From Teredinibacter turnerae T7901 (GTDB lineage Bacteria; Pseudomonadota; Gammaproteobacteria; Pseudomonadales; Cellvibrionaceae), in the NCBI RefSeq assembly GCF_000023025.1, contig NC_012997.1:3407125-3471124 (forward strand): 64,000 nucleotides of DNA. Reading direction: 5' to 3'. The notes beneath the pieces are model-generated. The model was not told where the DNA came from. It ran no database searches and was given only the letters and a program-made list of their open reading frames with translations. The position numbers and the translations under genes are program-made. Within the stretch, counting starts at the first letter, position 1; each line of letters starts with the position of its first letter. Below are positions 38,635-48,146 of this stretch, one piece after another.

Positions 38635-39921
38635 ATGAAAGTACTGATTATTGGCTCCGGAGGTCGCGAACATGCACTCGCATGGAAGGCCGCCCAAAGC
38701 GAAAATGTGGAAAAAGTATTCGTCGCACCTGGCAACGCGGGTACCGCCACGGAAGCTAAAATGGAAAATGTGCCCATCGACGTTATGGCATTCGATGAGC
38801 TGCTCAAGTTTGCCACCGACAATGCCATCGAACTCACCATCGTAGGCCCCGAGGCCCCGCTGGTAGATGGCCTGGTAGACAAGTTCACTGCCGCCGGGCT
38901 CGCCTGCTTTGGCCCCGGCAAAGGCGCGGCACAGCTGGAAGGTTCCAAGTCGTTCACCAAAGACTTTCTCGCCCGCCACAAGATCCCAACCGCGGATTAT
39001 CAAACCTTTACTAACGAACAAGACGCCCTCGCCTACCTCCGCGCAAAAGGCGCGCCCATCGTGATTAAAGCCGATGGTCTGGCGGCCGGTAAAGGCGTGA
39101 TTGTCGCCGAAGACCTGGCCACAGCAGAAGCAGCCGTGACCGATATGCTATCGGGCAACGCGTTTGGCGACGCGGGCTGCCGCGTGGTTATCGAAGAATT
39201 CCTGCAGGGGGAAGAAGCCAGTTTTATTGTGATTGCCGACGGCGAAAACGTGCTGCCCATGGCCACCAGCCAGGACCACAAGCGCGCGGGCGACGGCGAC
39301 ACCGGCCTGAACACCGGCGGCATGGGCGCCTACTCGCCTGCGCCCGTGGTGACCGCTGAGGTTTACCAGCGGGTCATGGACGAAGTTATTATGCCAACCA
39401 TTCGCGGTATGGCAGCGGAAGGTAACAGCTACACGGGTTTTCTCTACGCCGGGCTGATGATTACTGCCGACGGCACCCCGAAAGTGATCGAGTACAACTG
39501 CCGCTTCGGCGACCCGGAAACCCAGCCCATTATGCTGCGCCTCAAAAGCGACCTGGTACAACTCTGCCAGGCAGCACTGGACAAAACCCTCGCCAGCCAC
39601 ACCACCGAGTGGGATGATCGTCCAGCGGTCGGCGTGGTATTGGCTGCAGGCGGTTACCCCGGCAGCTACCGCAAAGGTGACGTAATATCCGGTTTGGGTG
39701 AAGGCGAGTCCGCAGACGCTAAAGTGTTTCACGCAGGTACCAGCGAAGCCGACGGCAAGGTAGTCACCAACGGCGGGCGCGTGCTCTGTGCCACGGCACT
39801 CGGCACCAGCGTCACCGAAGCCCAACGCAATGCTTATGTTCTGGCTAAACACATCGACTGGAACGACGTGTACATGCGTACCGACATCGCGTATCGCGCC
39901 ATAGCCAGAGAAAACAGTTAG
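38635..39921 (+). CDS. purD: Phosphoribosylamine--glycine ligase
   Basis: ATP-grasp ligase for the second step of purine synthesis. The protein is 428 aa. The N-terminus MKVLIIGSGGREHALAWK, VGPEAPLVDGLVD, the ATP loop GLAAGKGVIVA, and NCRFGDPETQP are characteristic. A strong bidirectional terminator follows 54 bp after the stop. Confidence 0.98.
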   Translation: MKVLIIGSGGREHALAWKAAQSENVEKVFVAPGNAGTATEAKMENVPIDVMAFDELLKFATDNAIELTIVGPEAPLVDGLVDKFTAAGLACFGPGKGAAQLEGSKSFTKDFLARHKIPTADYQTFTNEQDALAYLRAKGAPIVIKADGLAAGKGVIVAEDLATAEAAVTDMLSGNAFGDAGCRVVIEEFLQGEEASFIVIADGENVLPMATSQDHKRAGDGDTGLNTGGMGAYSPAPVVTAEVYQRVMDEVIMPTIRGMAAEGNSYTGFLYAGLMITADGTPKVIEYNCRFGDPETQPIMLRLKSDLVQLCQAALDKTLASHTTEWDDRPAVGVVLAAGGYPGSYRKGDVISGLGEGESADAKVFHAGTSEADGKVVTNGGRVLCATALGTSVTEAQRNAYVLAKHIDWNDVYMRTDIAYRAIARENS

Positions 39922-39974
39922 CACTAAAACGGCGACTCCCCTGCGCCGGAACCCGGCGGGGATTCGCCCAAGCT

Positions 39975-40012
39975 AACGAAAAAAAGCTCCCGTTTGGGAG
40001 CTTTTTTTCGTT
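39975..40012. terminator. Strong bidirectional intrinsic terminator
   Basis: Perfect 17-bp stem AACGAAAAAAAGCTCCC/GGGAGCTTTTTTTCGTT with a GTTT loop. GC core with long A and T tracts serves purHD on plus and the hypothetical gene on minus. Confidence 0.93.
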
Positions 40013-40064
40013 TTAAAACACGCAAGACCAAGTTGTCCTAGGGCGGAATCAAAGTCAAGTCAAC

Positions 40065-40631
40065 TTAGCGATTGAAACTCATCGCATTGGCGATCAAGTA
40101 GCCCCCAAAGTCGACGCTATCCGGCTGCTCAAACGCATCGGCGGGATACAATACCCCAAGACCATCCACAGTGCGAAGCACATAGCCCCCTTCCGGAGTG
40201 GCAATGGACGCAGTTGCTGACCCATTACGGGTCTCTACATAATCCACCGTGTAGTGCCGGCCCAATCCCGCCAGATTGCCGCGCCAGCCTACTTCCCCTG
40301 CCCGACCGGTATAAGTGGACACAATTTTTACCACATAATCTGCAGCCGGCATTGCCAATACAATGGTTGCACCTCTCCCGGGGAACCGCTCCAAGTTTCG
40401 CATAGCGACAACGCGCACCGGGTCTTTAGTTGCGCCCTCGCCTCCAGCGCCCGCCACTTCGGTATCCTCGATCAGCGACCACGCCACCAGGTGTTCCAGC
40501 TGCTGCTTTGGGGTTGACGGTGCGTTGCTCAACTCGCTCTCCCATTGTTCTGGCATAGACACCAATGCGCCCACGGCACAGAACGCCAGCAGTGCAGTCA
40601 AACCAGATAACAGATATCGAACATCGAACAT
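40065..40631 (-). CDS. Hypothetical protein with N-terminal membrane anchor or signal peptide
   Basis: A 188-aa protein that I do not recognise. A hydrophobic segment (about residues 8-25) suggests a signal peptide or anchor. The rest has Gly-rich beta-type sequence (YTGRAGEVGWRGNLAGLG and GGYVLRTVDGLGVLYP) and no cysteine pair or catalytic motif. It converges on purD across the terminator and has a long upstream non-coding region with no partner gene. Confidence 0.55.
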   Translation of the reverse strand: MFDVRYLLSGLTALLAFCAVGALVSMPEQWESELSNAPSTPKQQLEHLVAWSLIEDTEVAGAGGEGATKDPVRVVAMRNLERFPGRGATIVLAMPAADYVVKIVSTYTGRAGEVGWRGNLAGLGRHYTVDYVETRNGSATASIATPEGGYVLRTVDGLGVLYPADAFEQPDSVDFGGYLIANAMSFNR

Positions 40632-41181
40632 TTCCCCACCTCAAATAGTGACACGTTTCACATAAAGTGCTGAAAATGTATACGCTGAAACTCCAGGCTG
40701 CCATTAATTTTTGCCCATGTGAGAACAAAGTCTGGCAGGCGCCAGACTCGTAACCGTGAAGTATATTGACTCGTGAATTACCGCAAAAATACGCTGTAAC
40801 CCATTGAAAGATAATTGAATTTTAGAAACGCTACCACCCGGACACCTGCGACAACACTGCGAGCATGAGGTGACCGTACCTGTACGCCAGGCTCAGAATA
40901 ACGTGCCCCGCGTGGGCTGACATCCCGCTGCGTTCTATGGAAGCATTTCCATCCTGATTGAACGATGCGGCTGCATCCATGTGATGCTATCTAACGCCTT
41001 GTGCCGGTACACTCAGCTCGACTCCTGCTAACTGCTGGTATATGGTTGTTGCGTATCGCTCAGGCGAACAAAAATCATAATAATGAATAACAGTACTGCT
41101 TCTGATGACACTGCGAAACGCTGGCGCTTCTCGCCACCGAATTATTCCCAGTTCCGCTACTACTTTCGATACGAGGTTTCA
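40632..41181. other. Intergenic region between two divergent hypothetical genes
   Basis: About 550 bp without a supported gene. A frame is open from 41083, but the first 33 codons lack a site and the better start is 41182. GC-rich palindromic patches occur around 40860-40980, without a clear match to any known RNA. Promoters for both flanking genes should lie here. Confidence 0.4.
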
Positions 41182-41904
41182 ATGAACAAGGGACACTTGG
41201 CGCTCCTTATCGGTACCTTTTCACTTGGTTTTGTCGCTGGCCGATTTTATCCTGACGACAGCCATATTCCAGCGGTGGCAACGCCAATTAGCGAACACAA
41301 GCACTCTGCCCTGGCTCAAAATCAGGATCCAAGGCATTTAGCAGAGAGTAATAATTCACCGCAGATTACCGGCATAGTGCCGACCGCACAGACAGCTGAA
41401 ACAGCACGCGTGCCAGAAAAACCACAAAAGGAGACGTTGCACACTCCGGCGATCCCAGAAAACATGAGCGAGGATCTCGTGCAAAACCTGTCTAAACAGG
41501 ACGCCGAAAACTCAGTAGAGAACTTCCAGGCATTTTTGCAGGAAGCAAAAAATAACAATGTATCCCCCATAAACTACGCCGAGCAGCGCTTCGAGCAGGA
41601 AGCGGTAAATTATGATTGGTCGATCGAAAAAGAGGACCAGATACTGGCCTCATTCGAGCAGCAAACGGCGCTACAAGACATAGTCCCCCTCTCCGTCGAC
41701 TGTAAGAGCGCAAGCTGTAAAGTCGTAGTCGCAGTAACCGATGCCGCGCAGGCAAATCAACTAAGCGGCAAATTCAGCCGTGCACTCACAGAACAAAATA
41801 CCGCGCACGGCCTCTCTGCGGTAACCTATTTTATCGACGAAAAAAGTGGTGAACTTGTGTTTTATATGAACGACGCCGCAGGAAAATCACTTTTCGAACA
41901 GTAG
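41182..41904 (+). CDS. Hypothetical membrane-anchored protein
   Basis: A 240-aa unrecognised protein from ATG 41182, with GAGG five bases upstream. A single N-terminal hydrophobic segment (LALLIGTFSLGFVAGRFY, residues 5-22) is followed by a low-complexity Pro/Thr/Glu-rich linker (30-95), a helical part and a C-terminal alpha/beta domain. CKSASCK (about 173-179) is a C-x4-C pair that could form a periplasmic disulfide. No function is inferred. Confidence 0.55.
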   Translation: MNKGHLALLIGTFSLGFVAGRFYPDDSHIPAVATPISEHKHSALAQNQDPRHLAESNNSPQITGIVPTAQTAETARVPEKPQKETLHTPAIPENMSEDLVQNLSKQDAENSVENFQAFLQEAKNNNVSPINYAEQRFEQEAVNYDWSIEKEDQILASFEQQTALQDIVPLSVDCKSASCKVVVAVTDAAQANQLSGKFSRALTEQNTAHGLSAVTYFIDEKSGELVFYMNDAAGKSLFEQ

Positions 41905-41929
41905 CACCGCAAAGGAGGAAGGCGCTTGC

Positions 41930-41955
41930 CAGGGCCTGTTGACGCAAACGTACAC
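41930..41955. repeat. Possible solo end of the MITE-like element
   Basis: AGGGCCTGTT, the outer 10 bp of the element's terminal repeat, followed by diverging GACGCAAACGTACACT. It sits inside an inverted repeat GGCGCTTG (41921-41928)/CAAGCGCC (41969-41976). No second end is found nearby, so this may be a relic or chance. Confidence 0.3.
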
Positions 41956-41988
41956 TCAAAGCCTTAGCCAAGCGCCACTTAACGAGGT

Positions 41989-42321
41989 TTAATCGTAAAC
42001 ACGCCAGTTATTACAATTGTTCCAACTCATCGAATAGCCTGCGGTATCTGTGTAAATATCGCAGGTGTATTGATAGCCTTGCCACAGCTGGTAGCGACTC
42101 ACAATCACTGATGGATGGCCGGGGCAGTTCACCGTGTACTCGTCGTACGAGTAAGTTAAACCATAGCCACCACCACCGGTGCCATAAGTTCTAGCGGCGC
42201 TGCATTCGGGCGGATAGTTGCCCTGCACGGGATCGTTCCACTCAAAAATCTTCACGGCATTTGCGGACGCGGAAAAACCCAGGCTCAACAACAAGGATGC
42301 AAAAAGAAATTTTCTAGACAT
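41989..42321 (-). CDS. Small secreted cysteine-rich hypothetical protein
   Basis: A 110-aa protein from ATG 42321, preceded by GGAG. Residues 1-22 (MSRKFLFASLLLSLGFSASANA) are a textbook Sec signal peptide with ANA cleavage. The mature 88 residues are rich in Tyr, Gly, Trp and Asn and hold four cysteines, probably two disulfides. No family is recognised. A longer frame to 42387 has no ribosome-binding site. Confidence 0.6.
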   Translation of the reverse strand: MSRKFLFASLLLSLGFSASANAVKIFEWNDPVQGNYPPECSAARTYGTGGGGYGLTYSYDEYTVNCPGHPSVIVSRYQLWQGYQYTCDIYTDTAGYSMSWNNCNNWRVYD

Positions 42322-43345
42322 ACCATCTCCATGGACAATAGAGGTGTAAACCGCCTCAGCTGGAATGCTCAACACAAAATCAAACATCCACCCATTAGAC
42401 CGCCACTAGCTGAGTGCCGCCATATTACCCTCGCTTTATTCACACTCAAAGAGAGGCGCATGCCACTTGATAGCGTTATTAAAAAATAGTCTAACTGGTC
42501 TAGTGCCCACAGCGTGATTGGTTCCAACAAATTGGATTTAACGAATATTTCTGACAGGAACCGTGTCAAATAATACCGCTACCAGGCGACACGACGATCG
42601 CGCCGACAATCGGATAACTTGCTTTCTACGCCACAAGCACTCAATTATTATCTGCAGCCACTTGGTTTTTTACATGACGCCACACCAGGAAAAACACCCC
42701 CCCAAACAAATTTCCCCTGTGGACGGCTTTTTTACGCTTTTGCTCTGCGGTTGAAAATGGATTCCAGCTACAACGCAGAATAGTCACCAAGTCGCCCACT
42801 ATAAAAAACGCAACCCAACTTACACCAATGTAAAATATGCAAAAAAACTAACCAAAGCACTAAATACAAAAATAAATTGTAAATTTTCGAAAACATCCAC
42901 CGCAATTAAAAATAATCGACCCCACCAAGAATCCCTTCATGCTATCGCCCGCTATAGCCCGCCATAAAAAATAAAAAGCTCTTAAATGCCTGTTTTTATA
43001 GATCAAATTAATAAATCACTACATTTAATTTAGATTAGAAAACCGTTAACAAAACCAACAAAACCTCGGCCAAACTCAGCTTGGTATCTCATTTGCAACC
43101 CCTTGATAAATGAACTTTCGCTCGCACTACTTGATCAGAACTAGTAACTGCAGAGTAATTTAGCCCTAGATTTACTATGTCTATCGATTGTGATCTGCGC
43201 TCAATCACGAGTGCGCCAGCAACATAGTCAGCAAAAGTTCGCCAGCGAAACACACGCTATTTAGTGGAATGCAGCCAAATACATTTTTCCAAATTTAGCG
43301 TCTCGCATACCTATTCGATACCAAAATCAGCCGGGAGTACTCACT
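42322..43345. other. AT-rich non-coding region of about 1 kb
   Basis: No gene, tRNA or convincing structured RNA is seen. The short frame at 42563-42754 has no ribosome-binding site and poor composition. A-rich runs dominate 42780-43030, and GCTAT(C/A)GCCCGC is repeated around 42950-42965. The promoter of the 43346 gene is presumably near 43260-43330. Confidence 0.4.
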
Positions 43346-43813
43346 ATGACTGAACGAATATGCGAACTCATGAGCCAGATAAAAACGTACCACAGCGATC
43401 TCGCCGACCGACATGCACTGTTGTCGCAAAGCCGTATTCAGAACGAGCGAGTGTCTCAAATGGCCTCGTATTTAAGTGATTGGGAACGCAAACGTGAACG
43501 GAATCTTAACGAATTTATCAACCACTCAAATTACCAAAACAAGGTGGAAACCTGGCTAAAGGAAAAACCGGAAATAGACCGATCGCGCATGGACTACGAA
43601 GTGGAAAAGCAATTACCGGATATATCGCACACTGAAGAAGGGCTGATTAGTATTGTCTCTGCACAACACAATTTTATTGCCGATACCTACACCCAGTTGG
43701 AGGAAATAAGTCCCACGCCGGAAATGGCGGAGTTTTTTGGCGACCTGGCCGAAAACGAGCGGCAGGCACTGCGCACGACAGTACGCAGCCTTCACGAATT
43801 CAGCAGCGTGTAA
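43346..43813 (+). CDS. Hypothetical helical protein upstream of aconitase
   Basis: A 155-aa protein, all-helical by pattern, charged and with no membrane segment. The C-terminal half (IVSAQHNFIADTYTQLEEIS... FFGDLAENERQALRTTVRS) has Glu and His spacing that loosely recalls ferritin-like four-helix proteins, but I would not assign that family from sequence alone. CGGGAGTACTCACT precedes the ATG. It ends 41 bp before acnA on the same strand, so co-transcription is possible. Confidence 0.6.
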   Translation: MTERICELMSQIKTYHSDLADRHALLSQSRIQNERVSQMASYLSDWERKRERNLNEFINHSNYQNKVETWLKEKPEIDRSRMDYEVEKQLPDISHTEEGLISIVSAQHNFIADTYTQLEEISPTPEMAEFFGDLAENERQALRTTVRSLHEFSSV

Positions 43814-43854
43814 CGCTGGTTCCGTGTAACCCGGCAAAATGGAGAACCTGACCT

Positions 43855-46635
43855 ATGCGAAACAACACATACCAAGTGCTATCGACTCTCCAGGTTGCTG
43901 GGGAGACATACACCTATTTTGATATCACCAAATTACCAAACCAGTCGCAGGTACAACAGCTACCCTTTTGTCTGAAAATACTGTTGGAAAACCTGCTGCG
44001 CAACCAGGATGGAGAAAACATTCTGGCTGCTGACATCAAGCAGCTGAGCACCCGCTCAGCGCCACTACAGCAGATATCTTTTTCCCCGGCGCGGGTTGTT
44101 TTACAGGATTTTACCGGCGTGCCCGCCATTGTCGATCTCGCCTCCATGCGCGACGCGGTGGTCAACCTGGGTGGCGACCCCAAACACATTAACCCGATAG
44201 TGCCTGTCGATCTGGTCATCGACCACTCGGTAATGGTCGACGCGTTTGGCAGCGATGATGCACTGCGCATCAACACCGCCAAAGAAGCAGAGCGCAATCG
44301 CGAGCGATATCAGTTTCTGCGCTGGGGGCAAACCGCGTTCGAAAACTTTCGTGTGGTGCCACCCGGTCGCGGCATTGTGCATCAGGTGAATCTCGAGTAT
44401 CTCGCGTCCGTTGTCGCCACCCAAAAGATGAACGACGATCAGCTGCTGATTCCCGATACCCTGGTAGGCACCGACTCCCACACCACCATGATCAATGGTC
44501 TGGGTGTACTCGGTTGGGGTGTTGGCGGCATTGAGGCCGAAGCAGCAATGCTGGGCCAGCCGATCAGTATGGTGGTGCCGCAGGTGGTCGGTTTCGAACT
44601 CACCGGTACGCTGCCCCCAGGCGCAACCGCCACCGACCTGGTGTTGCGCGTAACCGAAATGCTGCGGGCGAAAGGTGTGGTGGGGAAATTCGTTGAATTC
44701 TACGGCGATGGCTTGTCCACCCTGCCGCTGGCCGATCGCGCGACCATCGCCAACATGGCACCAGAGTACGGCGCCACCTGTGGCATATTCCCGATTGACC
44801 AGGAAGTGCTGAATTATCTCGCCTTGAGCGGGCGCTCTGCAGACCAGATCGCGAAGGTAGAAGCCTACGCAAAAGCGCAGACTTTATGGCGCGAAGACGG
44901 CCAACCCCCTGCCCAGTACGATGAAATTATCGCACTGGATATGAGTAGCGTCGTACCCAGTATCGCTGGCCCCAAGCGACCCCAGGACCGCATCGCCCTG
45001 GCAGACGCGGCGGCCAGCTTCAACCTGCACCTCAACACCTCCCAGGAACCCACAGGTAATACGGCAGCCGAGCGCTTCGCCGACGAAGGCGGCCACACCG
45101 CGATCGGTACAGAGCCGCCCCAGGGCGCGGTGGAGGTTCACCACGAAGACGAAAGCTTCTGGCTAAAACATGGCGATGTGGTTATTGCGGCAATTACCTC
45201 CTGTACCAACACCTCCAATCCGGCAGTTATGCTGGCCGCTGGCCTGCTCGCCGCTAACGCCAACCGCAAAGGGCTCAGGGTGCAACCCTGGGTTAAAACC
45301 TCACTGGCGCCGGGTTCGCAGGTGGTCACCGCCTACCTCGAGCAAGCCGGTGTGATGGGTGATTTAAACGCCTTGGGGTTTGATGTGGTCGGCTATGGCT
45401 GTACCACGTGCATCGGCAACTCTGGCCCGCTGCCCGAGCCGATCAGTAAAGCGGTGCAAGACGCGGATTTAACTGTGTGCTCCGTGCTGTCTGGCAATCG
45501 CAACTTCGAAGGGCGCATCCACGCCGATGTAAAAGCCAATTACCTTGCCTCGCCACCGCTGGTTGTTGCCTATGCACTCGCAGGTACCATGACAAAAGAT
45601 CTCATGACCGAGCCGCTTGGCTATAGCCCGCAGAACGAACCGGTGTTTTTGCAGGACATCTGGCCCAGCCCACAGGAAATTGCCGATGCAATGAGTAAAA
45701 CCTTAAAAGCGGAACTCTACCAAAGCCTGTACCGCGATGTGTTTGAAGGCCGTGAAGATTGGCAGAACCTGGATGTGCCAGAGGGCGAAATCTATGCGTG
45801 GCCAGAATCCACCTACATCAAAAAGCCTCCGTATTTCGACGGCATGCAGGCGGAAATAGATAAACCGGCCCCCGTAGTTAATGCCCATTGTCTGGTCAAA
45901 CTGGGGGACTCGATCACCACCGACCATATTTCACCGGCTGGGGCAATCCATCCGCAAAGCCCCGCTGGCAAGTACCTCGCTGAACAGGGTGTTGCCCCGG
46001 AAAGTTTTAACAGTCTGGGCTCTCGACGCGGCAACCACGAAGTGATGATTCGCGGAACCTTTGCAAACCCGCGCTTGAAAAACCAGCTGGTGCCGGAATC
46101 GGAAGGCAGCGTGACCAGCCATTTTCCAACCGGGCAAACCCTTTCAATCTACGATGCGGCGATGCGCTACCAGAAGGAAGACAAGGATCTGATTGTGCTT
46201 GCCGGTAAAGAATACGGCACCGGCTCCAGCCGCGATTGGGCCGCAAAAGGTGTGAATCTGCTCGGGGTAAAAGTGGTTATTGCCGAGAGTTTCGAGCGTA
46301 TCCACCGCTCCAATTTAGTGGGTTGCGGGGTGCTGCCGTTGAGTTTTAAGCCTGGTCAGAATGCACAAGTGCTGGGTTTGAAAGGCGATGAAACCTACTC
46401 GTTCTCGCGCTTTTGTTCGCGCCCCAATTCCATCACGGTAACGGCAACCCGACGTGACGCCAGTGCGATTATTTTTGAAACCGACGTGCAAATCGCAACG
46501 CCGAAGGAATGGGATTACTTCTATCACGGCGGCATTCTCCCATATGTTCTGCGCTCGCTAAACGACACCGCACACCGCGAGCAGGAAGAGAAAGCACCCC
46601 AGTTGCAACACGAAACAGAAGAGGAACCGGTCTAA
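43855..46635 (+). CDS. acnA: Aconitate hydratase A
   Basis: [4Fe-4S] enzyme that isomerises citrate and isocitrate. The protein is 926 aa, slightly longer than usual (about 890), with a short Glu-rich C-terminal tail. The cluster cysteines are C450 (TSCTNTSNP) and C516/C519 (GYGCTTCIGNSGP). VGTDSHTTMINGLGVLGWGVGGIEAEAA is in two parts characteristic of AcnA/IRP-type aconitases. The stop TAA shares a base with the fumC ATG (TAATG), so the two are coupled. Confidence 0.96.
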   Translation: MRNNTYQVLSTLQVAGETYTYFDITKLPNQSQVQQLPFCLKILLENLLRNQDGENILAADIKQLSTRSAPLQQISFSPARVVLQDFTGVPAIVDLASMRDAVVNLGGDPKHINPIVPVDLVIDHSVMVDAFGSDDALRINTAKEAERNRERYQFLRWGQTAFENFRVVPPGRGIVHQVNLEYLASVVATQKMNDDQLLIPDTLVGTDSHTTMINGLGVLGWGVGGIEAEAAMLGQPISMVVPQVVGFELTGTLPPGATATDLVLRVTEMLRAKGVVGKFVEFYGDGLSTLPLADRATIANMAPEYGATCGIFPIDQEVLNYLALSGRSADQIAKVEAYAKAQTLWREDGQPPAQYDEIIALDMSSVVPSIAGPKRPQDRIALADAAASFNLHLNTSQEPTGNTAAERFADEGGHTAIGTEPPQGAVEVHHEDESFWLKHGDVVIAAITSCTNTSNPAVMLAAGLLAANANRKGLRVQPWVKTSLAPGSQVVTAYLEQAGVMGDLNALGFDVVGYGCTTCIGNSGPLPEPISKAVQDADLTVCSVLSGNRNFEGRIHADVKANYLASPPLVVAYALAGTMTKDLMTEPLGYSPQNEPVFLQDIWPSPQEIADAMSKTLKAELYQSLYRDVFEGREDWQNLDVPEGEIYAWPESTYIKKPPYFDGMQAEIDKPAPVVNAHCLVKLGDSITTDHISPAGAIHPQSPAGKYLAEQGVAPESFNSLGSRRGNHEVMIRGTFANPRLKNQLVPESEGSVTSHFPTGQTLSIYDAAMRYQKEDKDLIVLAGKEYGTGSSRDWAAKGVNLLGVKVVIAESFERIHRSNLVGCGVLPLSFKPGQNAQVLGLKGDETYSFSRFCSRPNSITVTATRRDASAIIFETDVQIATPKEWDYFYHGGILPYVLRSLNDTAHREQEEKAPQLQHETEEEPV

Positions 46636-47993
46636 TGCCCCGCCGCGAACAAGACAGCCTTGGGCCGGTAACCCTGCCCGACGGGGCGCTCTACGGCGCG
46701 CAAACGCAGCGCGCAGTGGAAAACTTTCCGATCAGCGGGTTCGCCCTCCCGCGTCAATTCCTGCGCGCGCTCGGCCTTATCAAAGCAGCATGTGCGCAAG
46801 TAAATAGCAGCCAGGGCGCATTAGATAATGCCCTAGGCAACGCCATCGCAGCCGCCGCCTTCGAGGTGGCCCGCGGCGAGCACGACAATCAGTTTCCGGT
46901 GGATGTTTTCCAAACCGGCTCTGGCACCAGCACCAACATGAATGCCAACGAAGTTATCGCGAGCCTGGCCAGCAATCGGGCAAAGACTCCGGTACACCCG
47001 AACGACCATGTTAATTGCGGCCAGAGCTCCAACGACGTTATTCCAACGGCCATTCACGTCAGCGCCGCGCTGGCAGTGAGTGAGCAACTGCTACCCGCGC
47101 TAAAACACCTGGCAAATATTCTCAGCGAAAAACGGCAGGCATTTGCAGGCATTGTTAAAAACGGACGCACCCATTTAATGGATGCAATGCCGGTGCGCGT
47201 CGATCAGGAATGGAGCGCCTGGCAAACACTGGTAGAACAGGACATCACCCGCATACAGCAACTGCAACCAGCACTACACGCGCTGGCAATCGGCGGCACA
47301 GCAGTGGGCACCGGGGTAAATGCCACTGCGGAATTTGGGCCACAGGTGGCAGCCAGTTTGAGTGAAATCACCGGCGAGTTGTTCACCCCGGCAGAAAATC
47401 GCTTTGCTGCCATAAGTGGGCAAGCCACCGCGCAAGCATTAAGTGGGCACCTGAAAACTGCCGCCAGCAATCTGTTTAAAATCAGCAACGATTTGCGCTG
47501 GATGAACAGCGGCCCGCTCGCGGGCCTGGGTGAAATTACCCTGCCGGCGCTTCAGCCGGGAAGCAGCATAATGCCTGGCAAGATTAACCCGGTGATCCCC
47601 GAAGCCGTCGCAATGGTTGCGGCTCAAATTACCGGTAACGATGCCACCATCACCATGGCAGCCCAGGCGGGCAATTTTCAGTTAAATACCATGCTGCCTG
47701 TTATCGCCTATAACCTGCTGCAAAGTATTGAGCTTCTTGCGAATGGCGCTAGAGTGCTGGCAGACAAAGCGCTGGCGGGCACCCAACTTAACCGCGACAC
47801 ACTGCATGCCACCCTCGCCCAGAACCCGGTGCTTGTCACGGCACTTAACCCGGTAATCGGCTACGAGAAAAGTGCAGAGATTGCCAAAAAAGCGTACGCA
47901 GAAAATCGGCCTGTGCTCGAGGTCGCCATTGAGATGACAGACTTGCCGCGCGAACAACTGACAGAACTGCTGGACCCGTACACGCTCACCTGA
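46635..47993 (+). CDS. fumC: Fumarate hydratase class II
   Basis: Iron-independent fumarase. It has 452 aa from ATG 46635 (MPRREQDSLGPVTLPDGALYGAQTQRA), which overlaps the acnA stop by one base; the frame is open upstream but lies inside acnA. The superfamily signature GSSIMPGKINPV is at about residues 309-320, and TGSGTSTNMNANEV and HPNDHVNCGQSSND are the other active-site loops. Pairing acnA with fumC gives two consecutive-acting TCA enzymes in one unit. Confidence 0.96.
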   Translation: MPRREQDSLGPVTLPDGALYGAQTQRAVENFPISGFALPRQFLRALGLIKAACAQVNSSQGALDNALGNAIAAAAFEVARGEHDNQFPVDVFQTGSGTSTNMNANEVIASLASNRAKTPVHPNDHVNCGQSSNDVIPTAIHVSAALAVSEQLLPALKHLANILSEKRQAFAGIVKNGRTHLMDAMPVRVDQEWSAWQTLVEQDITRIQQLQPALHALAIGGTAVGTGVNATAEFGPQVAASLSEITGELFTPAENRFAAISGQATAQALSGHLKTAASNLFKISNDLRWMNSGPLAGLGEITLPALQPGSSIMPGKINPVIPEAVAMVAAQITGNDATITMAAQAGNFQLNTMLPVIAYNLLQSIELLANGARVLADKALAGTQLNRDTLHATLAQNPVLVTALNPVIGYEKSAEIAKKAYAENRPVLEVAIEMTDLPREQLTELLDPYTLT

Positions 47994-48146
47994 AGTTCGC
48001 CTACCCATACAAGCCGGGAGTCGCAAAGCCGCGCACCAGCTACAGCAATTGCCGTTTTTTATAACCAATCTGTCGTGCAAAACAGCGGTACGAAGCGCGA
48101 TCTTGACTAAAGTTAAGCAAACACACTCCTCACGCTCTGGTTGGTT

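Noticed and set aside
39148-39924. 258-aa minus-strand frame opposite purD
   Set aside because: Shadow frame of purD, no start signal, no family resemblance.
42563-42754. 63-aa plus-strand frame
   Set aside because: No ribosome-binding site, no hydrophobic or domain pattern; sits in AT-rich non-coding DNA.
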